Positions 27,474 through 36,273 are shown, counted from the stretch's first letter. The stretch is 64,000 nt of DNA from Streptomyces exfoliatus (GCF_000725545.1 NZ_JNZP01000001.1:496001-560000); one strand, 5' to 3'. The notes: generated from the sequence alone by a model not told the origin. Numbers and translations: made by a program.

Positions 27474-28417
27474 CGGCCGTCCGCGCCGGGCGCCGCCGTC
27501 ACGCCGTCCGCCCCCGCGCCGTACGCTCCCGCGATGCTCGCCGCGAGCCGCACATTGCCCCGTACCGCCGCAAGATTGGCCTCCAGGGACGCCCCCTCGG
27601 TGTGCACCGTCAGGTATTCGAGCAGGAACGGTGTCACCCCCTGCCCCGAGATCCCCTTCTCCTTCGCCGCCGCCAGGCCTCCCGCGAGCACCCGGTCGTG
27701 CAACGCGGGATCCAACTGCTCCGTCACCGGTACCGGGTTGCCGACGACGAGCGCCGCCCGGGGCCCGCCGAGCCGGTCCTGCGCCCGTATCACCGCGGCC
27801 ACCTCCTCCGGTGTGCGGAGGGTCCAGTCCACGGTCTCGCCCGAGGAGGAGAGGTAGAAGCCGGGGAAGTGCTCCGTGCCGTACCCGACGACCGTCACCC
27901 CCAGGGTCTCCAGGCGCTGGAGCGTCGCGGGCACGTCGAGGATCGACTTGACCCCGGCACAGACGACGGTGATCCCGACCCGGGCGAGCAGCCGCAGGTC
28001 GGCGGACTCGTCCTGGGTCTCGGTCCACCCGCGGTGGACGCCGCCGAGCCCGCCGGTCGCGAACACCCGTATGCCCGCCGCGTCCGCGAGCCAGGCCGTC
28101 GCCGACACCGTCGTCGCTCCCGTCGTGCCCGTCGCCAGCGCCGGGGCGAGGTCGCGGTGCCCGAGCTTGCGCACGGCCGGGTCCTCGGCGATCCGGGTCA
28201 GGGCCTCCCGGTCCAGGCCGACCCTGGCCGTCCCTTCGACCACGGCGACGGTGGCGGGGACGGCGCCCCCGGCCCGTACCAGCTCCTCCAGTTCCAGGGC
28301 CACGGCCAGGTTGCGCGGGCGCGGCAGGCCGTGGGCGATGATCGTCGACTCCAGCGCGACGACGGGACGCCCCTCGTGGAGCGCCTCCCGTACCTCTTCG
28401 GACACCTGTGTCGACAT
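27470..28417 (-). CDS. psuG: pseudouridine-5'-phosphate glycosidase
   Basis: A 315-residue enzyme that breaks the C-C glycosidic bond of pseudouridine 5'-phosphate. Family features run throughout: V-A-L-E-S-T-I-I-A-H-G-L-P near residue 20, T-G-T-T-G-A-T-T-V-S-A-T, F-A-T-G-G-L-G-G-V-H-R-G, C-A-G-V-K-S-I-L-D with the catalytic Lys, N-P-V-P, and G-Q-G-V-T-P-F-L-L. ATG at 28417 has AGGA upstream and fits the family start. With psuK it forms a two-gene RNA-nucleoside salvage operon; no dedicated transporter is adjacent. Confidence 0.94.
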   Translation of the reverse strand: MSTQVSEEVREALHEGRPVVALESTIIAHGLPRPRNLAVALELEELVRAGGAVPATVAVVEGTARVGLDREALTRIAEDPAVRKLGHRDLAPALATGTTGATTVSATAWLADAAGIRVFATGGLGGVHRGWTETQDESADLRLLARVGITVVCAGVKSILDVPATLQRLETLGVTVVGYGTEHFPGFYLSSSGETVDWTLRTPEEVAAVIRAQDRLGGPRAALVVGNPVPVTEQLDPALHDRVLAGGLAAAKEKGISGQGVTPFLLEYLTVHTEGASLEANLAAVRGNVRLAASIAGAYGAGADGVTAAPGADGR

Positions 28418-28690
28418 GTCCCATTCCTGGCGCGACCACCGGCTCGGCAAACCTCGTCGGCGAGCACCGGCCACCCGGAGAGCCGCGCCTTCGGAATCCG
28501 TCACGGGGTGCCCGGGGCGGTCGCCCGGACGGACGCGCCGCCCGCCGGAGGCCGGGAGGAAGGGCCGGTACGGATTTCGTCGTCCTCGCGGGATACCGGC
28601 ATCGTCCCTGGTGGGAGGGGAAGCGGAGGGCTGTCGTCCAGCCGGTCCCGGCCTCGGGGCACCCCTGGACCACCGCTACAGTCACCGCCC

Positions 28691-29047
28691 ATGACGACAC
28701 ATGACCAGCCCTCCTTCGCCGTGCACATCCCGGACGCGGACCTCGAGACGGAGCCGCTCGATCCCGGCCAGATCGTCTCCGGCACGCCGGAGGTCACGGG
28801 CAAGGTGCTGTGGGAGTCGGCCGACGGCAAGCAGCTGCGCGGCATCTGGCAGATCACGCCCGGCGTCGTGACCGACACCGAGGCCAACGAGCTCTTCGTG
28901 GTGGTCTCGGGCCGGGCGACCGTCGCCGTCGAGGGCGGCGACACCCTGGAGATCGGGCCGGGCGACGCCTGTGTGCTGCGCGAGGGCGACCGGACGACCT
29001 GGACCGTGCACGAGACCCTGCGCAAGGCGTACCACATCAGCCTCTGA
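28691..29047 (+). CDS. cupin-domain protein
   Basis: A 118-residue single-domain cupin (DUF861/Cupin_3 type): central W-x-x-x-P-G-V-V strand, N-E-L-F-V-V-V-S-G-R-A-T-V and G-P-G-D-A-C-V-L-R-E-G-D. The histidines of metal-binding cupins are mostly missing; E-L-F supplies one acidic residue. Function unknown. No ribosome-binding site is seen: TACAGT lies 8 bases before ATG 28691, suggesting a leaderless mRNA. It is divergent from psuG; the 273-base space between them holds no other gene. Confidence 0.8.
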   Translation: MTTHDQPSFAVHIPDADLETEPLDPGQIVSGTPEVTGKVLWESADGKQLRGIWQITPGVVTDTEANELFVVVSGRATVAVEGGDTLEIGPGDACVLREGDRTTWTVHETLRKAYHISL

Positions 29048-29102
29048 AGCCCCTTGGGTCGGGGGTGCCGCGCGCTTCCAGTGGGCTGGAATCCGGGGCA
29101 CC

Positions 29103-29126
29103 GAAGGTCTGGTAGGAAACCTTCCT
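29103..29126. promoter_or_regulatory. nested inverted repeats upstream of the phosphoesterase operon
   Basis: AGGAA-ACC-TTCCT (29114-29126) is a compact operator-like palindrome, and GAAGGT (29103) also pairs with ACCTTC (29119). The core resembles the GGAAA/TTTCC palindromes reported before secreted carbohydrate-active genes of streptomycetes (CsnR/ROK type), but it is one base shorter. Confidence 0.35.
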
Positions 29127-29369
29127 GTCGGCTAGCATCCCCGGGCAGCGGCTTGGCGCGGCGACCCTTCCCAGGGCGTGACGCGCTCAGTGAGAGCTCT
29201 GACCCGGCCGCCGAGCACCACCCACCGCGTGGCGCCCCGAATCGCCACGGCCGGCCGCCCGTGCCCCATGTCCCGGGGCACGGGCGAACCGGTCCGCGCC
29301 CCGCGGCGGCCCGTGGTGCGCCGCACCGGTGTCCAGCTCTCGCCGTCCCCCAGGCCAGGGAGCCCAGGT

Positions 29370-30713
29370 ATGCGCCTGAACGCCTCCGCCCCACCCCGCC
29401 CCACCGTTTCCCACCGACTTCCCCTCGTCCTCACCGCCGTGCTCATGCTCGTCGGCGGACTCCTCCTCGCCCTGCCGGACCGGGCGGGAGCCGCCGTCGA
29501 CGTCCTGATCTCCCAGGGCCGGCCGGCCACGTCCTCCTCCGTCGAGGACAGCACGTTCGGCCCGGAGAAGGCCTTCGACGGCGTCTCCACCACCCGCTGG
29601 GCCAGCGCCGAGGGCATCGACCCGCAGTGGATCCGGGTCGACCTCGGCCCCTCCGCCACCATCTCCCGCGTCAAGCTCGTCTGGGAGGTCGCCCACGCCA
29701 AGGCGTACCGCGTCGAGATCTCCACCGACGGCACGACCTGGACGAGCCTCGCCACCGAGAGCGCGGGCAACGGCGGCACGGACGACTGGACCGGACTCAC
29801 CGGGACCGGCCGCTACCTGCGCGTGTACGGGACCGCGCGCGGCACCCCGTACGGCTACTCGCTCTACACGGTCGAGGTCTACGGCACCGCCGGCACCACG
29901 CCCCCGCCCACCGGCGCGTTCACCGTCGTCGCGGCCGGTGACATCGCCGCCCAGTGCACGGCCTCCAGCAGCTCCTGCGCCCACCCCAAGACCGCCGCCC
30001 TCGCCCAGCGGATCGCGCCGTCCTTCTACCTGACGATGGGCGACAACCAGTACGACGACGCCCGGCTCTCCGACTTCCGCAACTACTACGACAAGACGTG
30101 GGGCGCCTTCAAGGCGCAGACCCGGCCCGTGCCCGGCAACCACGAGTCCTACGACCCGGCCGGCGCGTTCGCCGGCTACAAGTCGTACTTCGGCGCCATC
30201 GCCTACCCCCAGGGCAAGCCCTACTACAGCTACGACCAGGGCAACTGGCACTTCATCGCCCTCGACTCCAACTCCTTCGACGACGCCGCGCAGATCCAGT
30301 GGCTCAAGGACGACCTCGCGCGGAACACCAAGGGCTGCGTCGCCGCCTACTTCCACCACCCGCTGTACTCCTCCGGCGGCCACGGCAACGACCCCGTCTC
30401 CAAGCCCGTGTGGCAGATCCTCTACGGCGCGAAGGCCGACCTGGTGCTCAACGGCCACGACCACCACTACGAGCGGTTCGCCCGGCAGAACCCGAGCGGA
30501 CAGGCCGCCGCCGACGGCATCGTCGAGATCGTCGGAGGCATGGGCGGCGCCGAGCCGTACGCGATCGAGACGGTCCAGCCCAACAGCCAGAAGCGGATCA
30601 GCGGTCCGTACGGCGTCCTGAAGCTGGACTTCACCGACACGACGTACACCTGGCAGTACGTCGGCGTCGACAACCAGGTCAAGGACACCGGCCCGACCTA
30701 CACCTGCCACTGA
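29370..30713 (+). CDS. secreted discoidin-domain metallophosphoesterase
   Basis: A 447-residue exported protein. The signal peptide ends near residue 45 (D-R-A-G-A-A). Residues about 48-180 form an F5/8 type C (discoidin, CBM32-like) domain that usually binds glycans or lipids (W-I-R-V-D-L-G, Y-S-L-Y-T-V-E-V-Y-G). A short Pro linker leads to a calcineurin-like phosphoesterase (about 190-447) with the full metal set: A-G-D, G-D-N-Q-Y-D-D, G-N-H-E-S, H-H-P-L-Y and G-H-D-H-H-Y-E. It should hydrolyse phosphate esters outside the cell. ATG at 29370 has GGGAG upstream. It overlaps the MFS gene by one base. Confidence 0.92.
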   Translation: MRLNASAPPRPTVSHRLPLVLTAVLMLVGGLLLALPDRAGAAVDVLISQGRPATSSSVEDSTFGPEKAFDGVSTTRWASAEGIDPQWIRVDLGPSATISRVKLVWEVAHAKAYRVEISTDGTTWTSLATESAGNGGTDDWTGLTGTGRYLRVYGTARGTPYGYSLYTVEVYGTAGTTPPPTGAFTVVAAGDIAAQCTASSSSCAHPKTAALAQRIAPSFYLTMGDNQYDDARLSDFRNYYDKTWGAFKAQTRPVPGNHESYDPAGAFAGYKSYFGAIAYPQGKPYYSYDQGNWHFIALDSNSFDDAAQIQWLKDDLARNTKGCVAAYFHHPLYSSGGHGNDPVSKPVWQILYGAKADLVLNGHDHHYERFARQNPSGQAAADGIVEIVGGMGGAEPYAIETVQPNSQKRISGPYGVLKLDFTDTTYTWQYVGVDNQVKDTGPTYTCH

Positions 30714-32038
30714 TGTACCTCGCGACCACCGGTCGCCGCGACGCGCCGCCCACCCCCTCGGGGGTCCGGCGGCGCGTCCCCGGCACCGTCCTCGCCCTGG
30801 GCGCGGTCAGCCTGGTCACCGACGTCTCCTCGGAGATGGTGACCGCGGTCCTGCCGCTCTACCTGGTCCTCGGACTCGGCCTGTCCCCGCTCCAGTTCGG
30901 GCTGCTCGACGGTCTCTCCACCGGCGCCACCGCGCTCGTACGGCTCCTCGGCGGCACCGCCGCCGACCGGGGCGGCCGCCACAAACAGATCGGCGGCCTC
31001 GGCTACGCCCTCTCCGCCTGTTCACGGCTCGGCCTCCTCCTGGCGGGCGGCGCGACGGGCTGGATCGCCACCGCCATCGCCGCCGACCGGCTCGGCAAGG
31101 GCGTCCGCACGGCCCCGCGCGACGCCCTGATCACGCTGCACAGCCCACCCGAGGACCTGGGGCGCGCCTTCGGCACCCACCGCGCCATGGACACCGTCGG
31201 CGCCCTCCTCGGGCCCCTGGCCGCCTTCGCCCTGCTGTGGGCGACGGCCGACGCGTACGACGCCGTCTTCGCCGTCAGCTTCTGCGTGGGGGCGTTCGGC
31301 GTCCTGCTGTGGGTGCTGCTCGTCCCCGGCCGGACGCGGGAGGGGCCGGGAGGGGTTCCGACGAAGCCGGCCGCCGAATCGGCGGCGCCACGCGCGCGTG
31401 GTGGGCTTCTCGCCGGACTGCGCTCGCCCGCGTACCGGCGGATCGTGCTCTGCGCCGGACTCCTCGGCGCCGCCACCGTCGGCGACTCCTTCCTCTACCT
31501 GCTGCTCCAGCGGCGGCTCGCGTTCGACCCCGTCTGGTTCCCGTTCCTGCCACTCGCCGCCGCCGGCGTCTTCCTGCTGCTCGCGGTCCCCGCCGGACGC
31601 CTCGCCGACCGGATCGGGCGGCGCGCACCGTTCCTGTACGGGCACGTGGCCCTGCTCCTCGCCTACGGACTGCTCCTGGCACCGCTGCCCGACACGGCGG
31701 TCCTCCTGGGCGTCCTCGTCCTGCTCGGCGTCTTCTACGCCGCCACCGACGGCGTCCTGATGGCCCTGACCGGCCCCTTCCTCGCCGAGGGGCGGCAGGC
31801 GGGCGGCCTCGCGCTCGTCCAGACCGCCCAGGCGCTCGCCCGGGTGGGGGCCGCCGTCGCGTTCGGCGCCGTCTGGACCGCGGGCGGACCCGGGACCGCG
31901 CTCGTGGCGGCGCTGCTCGCCCTCACGGCCGCCCTCTGCTGCGCCGCGCGCATGCTGCCCGACACCCCCGTGGACCGCGGGGCCCCGAGGCCCTCCGTGG
32001 CCGCCGCCGTCCCCGAGCCCTCCGAGAGGACCGACTGA
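30713..32038 (+). CDS. MFS transporter
   Basis: A 441-residue major facilitator with about 11-12 membrane segments. The loop G-G-T-A-A-D-R-G-G-R-H-K is the family A motif between segments 2 and 3, repeated as A-G-R-L-A-D-R-I-G-R-R in the second half. Substrate unknown. It is coupled to the phosphoesterase gene (TGATG overlap), so it may take up or export a product or substrate of that enzyme, or simply share its regulation. Confidence 0.87.
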   Translation: MYLATTGRRDAPPTPSGVRRRVPGTVLALGAVSLVTDVSSEMVTAVLPLYLVLGLGLSPLQFGLLDGLSTGATALVRLLGGTAADRGGRHKQIGGLGYALSACSRLGLLLAGGATGWIATAIAADRLGKGVRTAPRDALITLHSPPEDLGRAFGTHRAMDTVGALLGPLAAFALLWATADAYDAVFAVSFCVGAFGVLLWVLLVPGRTREGPGGVPTKPAAESAAPRARGGLLAGLRSPAYRRIVLCAGLLGAATVGDSFLYLLLQRRLAFDPVWFPFLPLAAAGVFLLLAVPAGRLADRIGRRAPFLYGHVALLLAYGLLLAPLPDTAVLLGVLVLLGVFYAATDGVLMALTGPFLAEGRQAGGLALVQTAQALARVGAAVAFGAVWTAGGPGTALVAALLALTAALCCAARMLPDTPVDRGAPRPSVAAAVPEPSERTD

Positions 32039-32041
32039 CCC

Positions 32042-33043
32042 ATGCCCGTTCCGACCGGTGCCCGCCCGTCCACCCGCACGCGCGTGTGGATCCTCGTACT
32101 CGCCCTCCTGCTGCTCGGCGGCGGAGCCACGGCCTACACCCTGCGGGCGGCCTCAGGACGGGGGGCCGCGACCACCGGCGCCGCCGACCCCGGCTTCACC
32201 CTCGCCGCCGGCCCCGGCGCGCTCTACGCCCGGGACACCGCGACCGGCCGCGTCGCGCGCGTGGACCCGTCCGCGCACGGCGGCCGGGTGGTGGGCGGCC
32301 CCTCCTGCGACCGCTTCCACGCGGCCGGCGGGACCGCCCTCTGCCTCCAGCGCAGGCCGGGCGTACCGGCCCGCTCGTACGCCCTCGTCCTCGACCGGAG
32401 GCTGCGCGAGGTGCGGCGCATCGGCCTGCCTGGCATCCCCAGCCGCGCCCGGGTCTCGGCCTCGGGGAACATGCTCTCCTGGACGATGTTCGCGACCGGC
32501 GACTCCTACGCGCGCTCGTCCTTCTCCACCCGCACCTCGATCCTCGATCTGCGCACCGGCTACCTGGTGAAGAACATGGAGCAGATCCCGCTCACCCTCG
32601 GCGGCCGTCGCCACCACGCCCCCGACGTCAACTACTGGGGTGTCAGCTTCGCCGCGGACGACAACCGCTTCTACGCCACCGTCTCGACGGCCGGCCGCAC
32701 CCACCTCGTCGAGGGCGACATACGGAACTGGTCGGCCAGGACCCTGCGGGAGAACGTCGAATGCCCGTCGCTCTCCCCGGACGGCACCCGGATCGCCTTC
32801 AAGAAGAAGGTGTCCGAGGGTCCGCGCGAGCCGTGGAGGCTGTACGTGTACGAGCTGGGGACCGGGCGCGAACACGCGGTCGCCGAGCGGCGCGGCATCG
32901 ACGACCAAGCGCTGTGGACGGACCGGTCGACCCTCGCGTACGGATACGGGGGAGCGGTCTGGTCCGTGCCCGCGGACGGCACGGGTGCCCCGCGCCGGCT
33001 GGCGGGAGGGGCGTCCTCCCCGGCGGTGCCGCAGCCGGGCTGA
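32042..33043 (+). CDS. membrane-anchored TolB-like beta-propeller protein
   Basis: A 333-residue protein with an N-terminal membrane anchor (about 14-34) and an extracytoplasmic region of WD40/TolB-like blades: S-P-D-G-T-R-I-A-F-K-K-K near residue 245 and G-N-M-L-S-W-T near 140 are propeller signatures. It starts 3 bases after the MFS stop, so it is the third gene of the operon. Two cysteines (about 90 and 102) could form a disulfide. It is probably a binding or scaffold protein; no catalytic motif is evident. Confidence 0.75.
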   Translation: MPVPTGARPSTRTRVWILVLALLLLGGGATAYTLRAASGRGAATTGAADPGFTLAAGPGALYARDTATGRVARVDPSAHGGRVVGGPSCDRFHAAGGTALCLQRRPGVPARSYALVLDRRLREVRRIGLPGIPSRARVSASGNMLSWTMFATGDSYARSSFSTRTSILDLRTGYLVKNMEQIPLTLGGRRHHAPDVNYWGVSFAADDNRFYATVSTAGRTHLVEGDIRNWSARTLRENVECPSLSPDGTRIAFKKKVSEGPREPWRLYVYELGTGREHAVAERRGIDDQALWTDRSTLAYGYGGAVWSVPADGTGAPRRLAGGASSPAVPQPG

Positions 33044-33054
33044 TCTCCCGGCGT

Positions 33055-33116
33055 CAGGTCTTCGGGTGCCAGGTCTTCGGCGGTCAGGCCTTTCGGGCGG
33101 TCAGGCCTTGCGGAGC
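33055..33116. repeat. imperfect 15-17 bp tandem repeat, four copies
   Basis: Units starting CAGGTCTTCGG or CAGGCCTT(T)CGG begin at 33055, 33070, 33085 and 33102. The array fills the gap between convergent genes and runs into the last codons of the MFS gene. Confidence 0.55.
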
Positions 33117-34399
33117 GAGCCGCGGAGCGCGAGCGCGGCCATCGGCAGCAGCAGGCACGCGGCGATCGCGTTCAGCGGGCCGTAGCCCGCCTTCGCGACG
33201 ATCAGGCCCGCCGCGAGGCCGCCGACACCGGCCGCGGTGTTCATGATGAAGTCGGAGAGTCCCTGCACCGCCGCCCGCGCCGCCTGCGGCACCGAGTCCG
33301 TGAGCAGCGCCGAGCCGGACACCAGGCCCGCCGACCATCCCAGGCCGAGGACGAAGAGCCCCAGGGCGATCCGGCCGTGGCTGGGTCCCGCCGTGCCCGC
33401 GACGAGCGCCGCCGCACCGATGAGTCCGACCGCGAGCCCGATCACCGAGAGCCGCCCCAGCCGGTCCGACAGCCACCCCATCAGGGGCGAGAAGGCGTAC
33501 ATGCCCGCGATGTGCCCGCTGATCACGAGTCCGATCAGCTGGATGTCCGCGCCGTGGTGGGTGAGGGCCACCGGGGTCATCGACATGATCGACACCATCG
33601 CGGTGTGCGAGCCGGCGACGGTGACCAGGGCGAGACGGGCCCGCGGGGACTCCCGTACCACCCGCATCCCGGCCCGGAGCGAACGTTCCTCCGCCGTCTC
33701 GTCCGCCCCGGTGTCGGCCAGCGCGCGGGCGGTGAGGAGCGGGTCGGGGCGCAGCAGCAGGGCCACCACGAGCGCCGCGATCACGAACACCCCGGCCGCC
33801 CAGACGAAGGGGCCCGCGGTGGCGGGTATCCCCAGTCCCGCGACGCTCTCGCCGGCCGGCGCGGCGATGTTCGGGCCGAGCACCGCCCCGATCGTGGTCG
33901 CCCACACCACCGTGGAGATGGCGCGCGCCCTGCGGTCGGGCGCGGCCAGGTCGGCGGCGGCGAAGCGGGCCGCGAGGTTCGCCGAGGATCCGGCACCGAA
34001 GCCGACGAGCCCGACGAGCAGCAGCGGGAAGCTCCCGACGACCGCGCCGAGCACCGCCACTCCGGCCCCGAGCGCCCCGATCAGGTACGCGAGGACGAGT
34101 CCTGCCCTGCGTCCCCGCGAGGCCATCAGGGCGGCCAGCGGCATGGCGAGCAGGGCGGGGCCCGCCACCGTCGCCGTCGACGCCAGGCCGGACAGTGCCT
34201 CCGAGCCGCTGACGTCCTTGGCCAGGACGGCGGACAGCGCGACGCCGGTGGCGATGCCGAGGCCCCCGAGGATCTGGGTGGCGATGAGCACGGCCTGGAT
34301 CCGCCGGCGGAGCGCGGGCAGCTCGGTGTCGGTGACGGCCATGGGCGCGGGTATGTGCCCGGGCGGGGCAGAGTCAGGGGCATCGGGGGTGCTGGTCAC
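33101..34399 (-). CDS. MFS transporter (exporter-like)
   Basis: A 432-residue 12-segment major facilitator. Motif A-like loops are A-L-M-A-S-R-G-R-R (segments 2-3) and M-G-W-L-S-D-R-L-G-R-L in the second half. The first half resembles drug-efflux MFS proteins. Substrate unknown. The GTG start at 34399 lacks a good ribosome-binding site. It lies downstream of ogt on the same strand after 128 gene-free bases that hold a GTCGGA/TCCGAC inverted repeat, a possible ogt terminator. Confidence 0.85.
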   Translation of the reverse strand: MTSTPDAPDSAPPGHIPAPMAVTDTELPALRRRIQAVLIATQILGGLGIATGVALSAVLAKDVSGSEALSGLASTATVAGPALLAMPLAALMASRGRRAGLVLAYLIGALGAGVAVLGAVVGSFPLLLVGLVGFGAGSSANLAARFAAADLAAPDRRARAISTVVWATTIGAVLGPNIAAPAGESVAGLGIPATAGPFVWAAGVFVIAALVVALLLRPDPLLTARALADTGADETAEERSLRAGMRVVRESPRARLALVTVAGSHTAMVSIMSMTPVALTHHGADIQLIGLVISGHIAGMYAFSPLMGWLSDRLGRLSVIGLAVGLIGAAALVAGTAGPSHGRIALGLFVLGLGWSAGLVSGSALLTDSVPQAARAAVQGLSDFIMNTAAGVGGLAAGLIVAKAGYGPLNAIAACLLLPMAALALRGSLRKA

Positions 34400-34527
34400 T
34401 TACCTGAGTGTGCCAGTCGCCCCACCCGAGGGGAACGCCCGCCGCCCCGTCGGAGCGAGCGGTTCCGACCGCGACGAGAGGCCGACCGTCCCGCGCCACG
34501 ACCGCGAGACCGATCGCCACCCTCCGC

Positions 34528-35094
34528 TCAGAACAGCGGTGCGGGCAGCACGCCCTCCAGGGCCAGCAACCGGCGCTTGGTCTCCAGGCCGCCCCCGAAG
34601 CCGCCGAGCCCGCCGTCACTCTCCACCACGCGATGGCAGGGCACCACCACCGGCAGTGGATTGGAGCCCATGGCCGCCCCGACCGCCTGAGCCGCCCCCG
34701 GCTGGCCCACACGCCGCGCCAGCTCCCCGTACCCCACGACCGTGCCGTACGGGACGCCGTCGGCCAGCTCGCGAAGGACCTGTCGGTTGAACCCCGCCGT
34801 CAGGCTCCAGTCCAGCGGCACGTCGATGTCGCCCGGCTCGCCCGCGAAGTACCGGTCGAGGCCGCGTATCGCGCCGGCGAGCAGCCCCGAGGCGCGCTCG
34901 ACCGGCTCCGTGCCGAGCTGCCCCGCCAGCCGGTCGAGCATCCGCTCCCGCCGCGCCGCGTCGGCGTGGAACTCCACCCGCACGAGCCCCCGCTCGGTCG
35001 CGGCGAGGAAGAGCGGCCCGAGGGCGCTCTCCATGACCGTCCACTCCGCCGGGACGGCCCGCCCGCCGCCCGACGGCTCCGCTTCGATGTCCAT
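34528..35094 (-). CDS. ogt: methylated-DNA-protein cysteine methyltransferase
   Basis: A 188-residue suicide repair protein that removes methyl groups from O6-methylguanine. The active site is in V-V-V-P-C-H-R-V-V near residue 155, preceded by the helix-turn-helix region G-T-V-V-G-Y-G-E-L-A-R-R-V-G and the arginine finger. There is no Ada-type N-terminal domain. ATG at 35094 has no ribosome-binding site, but TACCGT ends 7 bases upstream, so translation is probably leaderless. The promoter is an exact match to the RecA-independent DNA-damage motif. Confidence 0.94.
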   Translation of the reverse strand: MDIEAEPSGGGRAVPAEWTVMESALGPLFLAATERGLVRVEFHADAARRERMLDRLAGQLGTEPVERASGLLAGAIRGLDRYFAGEPGDIDVPLDWSLTAGFNRQVLRELADGVPYGTVVGYGELARRVGQPGAAQAVGAAMGSNPLPVVVPCHRVVESDGGLGGFGGGLETKRRLLALEGVLPAPLF

Positions 35095-35101
35095 GCCGAC
35101 C

Positions 35102-35124
35102 ACGGTACGACCCGCCACTGACAA
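35102..35124 (-). promoter_or_regulatory. RecA-NDp/PafBC-type DNA-damage promoter of ogt (exact match)
   Basis: On the minus strand TTGTCAGTG (35116-35124), 8 bases, TACCGT (35102-35107): identical to the mycobacterial consensus TTGTCRGTG-N8-TAnnnT. Transcription should start at or next to the ATG. Confidence 0.8.
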
Positions 35125-35265
35125 CGGGATCTGCGCACCGAGCGCTCCCCGGACTTTGAGCGAACCAAGCCCGCCAAGATCACGGACCGGTCTCGCTCCG
35201 GTCTCGCGAACGCCAATTCCCCGGTCACATGGTCGCGGGACCCCGGGCGCGCCATAATCTCGCCC

Positions 35266-35277
35266 GGTAGTACTACC
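35266..35277. promoter_or_regulatory. 12-bp palindrome upstream of MHYT gene
   Basis: GGTAGTACTACC is an exact palindrome 56 bases before the MHYT start, 8 bases after a CATAAT hexamer (35253) that could be the -10. A regulator site at the transcription start is plausible. Confidence 0.4.
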
Positions 35278-35333
35278 CAGCGGTACCGACTGTTTTCGGA
35301 CGACGTGGCACCAGGGGTGGAGGACACACGCTC

Positions 35334-36233
35334 ATGCAGGGCACGGTCGACGGATTCAGCTACGGGCTCGTCACCCCGGTGGCGGCCTTTCTCATGGCGT
35401 GCCTGGGCGGCGCCCTCGGCCTCCGGTGCACCACGAGATCGCTCCGCCATCACGACAGCTTCAAGGCGGGCTGGCTGGCCCTCGGCGCCACCTCCATCGG
35501 CACCGGCATCTGGACGATGCACTTCATCGCCATGATGGGCTTCTCCGTCCAGCACGCGCCCATCAACTACGACCGGCCCATCACCTTCGCCAGTCTGGGC
35601 GTCGCCGTCCTCATGGTCGGCATCGGCATCTTCATCGTGGGGTACCGCGGGGCCACCGCCCTCACCCTCGTCACCGGCGGCACCATCACGGGCCTCGGGG
35701 TGGCCACCATGCACTACCTCGGGATGGCCGGTATGCGCCTCCAGGGGCGTATCGAGTACGACACGCTCACCGTCGCGCTCTCCGTGGTCATCGCCGTCGT
35801 GGCGGCCACCACGGCCCTCTGGGCGGCCGTCTCCGTACATGGATTTCTGGCCAGTCTCGGTGCCAGCCTGGTGATGGGCGTCGCCGTCAGTGGTATGCAC
35901 TACACGGCCATGTCGGCGGTCAGCGTCCATCTGCACGGCACCGAGCCCGCCGACGGCACCGGCGACACCGCCACCTCGCTCCTGCTGCCGATGCTGATCG
36001 GCCCGGCGGTCTTCCTCATCCTCGCCGCCGTCGTCGTCATGTTCGACCCGCTGCTCGTGATGGGCGACCCGGACTGGCAGGCGGCCGCGGCCCGTGCCCC
36101 GCACCGCCCCGGCGTGCCCGCCCCGCGCCACGTCCCGTCCTACGGCGAACCCGCCAACTGGAGCTCCAGGCCCGCCGGCCGTGCCGCCCGCAAGACCGCC
36201 GCCAGGGGTGGTCACCGCTCCCAGGACTGGTGA
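35334..36233 (+). CDS. MHYT-domain integral membrane sensor
   Basis: A 299-residue protein with seven predicted membrane segments and three MHYT repeats: T-M-H-F-I-A-M-M near residue 62, T-M-H-Y-L-G-M-A near 124 and G-M-H-Y-T-A-M near 186. The Met/His residues are proposed to bind copper and sense O2, CO or NO. Unlike YkoW-type proteins there is no GGDEF, EAL or kinase domain; the C-terminal 70 residues are a charged cytoplasmic tail. ATG at 35334 follows GGTGGAGGA. A conserved streptomycete protein of unknown output. Confidence 0.92.
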   Translation: MQGTVDGFSYGLVTPVAAFLMACLGGALGLRCTTRSLRHHDSFKAGWLALGATSIGTGIWTMHFIAMMGFSVQHAPINYDRPITFASLGVAVLMVGIGIFIVGYRGATALTLVTGGTITGLGVATMHYLGMAGMRLQGRIEYDTLTVALSVVIAVVAATTALWAAVSVHGFLASLGASLVMGVAVSGMHYTAMSAVSVHLHGTEPADGTGDTATSLLLPMLIGPAVFLILAAVVVMFDPLLVMGDPDWQAAAARAPHRPGVPAPRHVPSYGEPANWSSRPAGRAARKTAARGGHRSQDW

Positions 36234-36244
36234 TCACCGCCCGA

Positions 36245-36267
36245 GTGTCGGTGCCGGGTCGTACGGT
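36245..36267 (+). promoter_or_regulatory. RecA-NDp/PafBC-type promoter of uvrB (one mismatch)
   Basis: GTGTCGGTG (36245-36253), 8 bases, TACGGT (36262-36267). Only the first base differs from TTGTCRGTG-N8-TAnnnT. The ATG is 6 bases past the -10. Confidence 0.75.
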
Positions 36268-36273
36268 GGTTGC

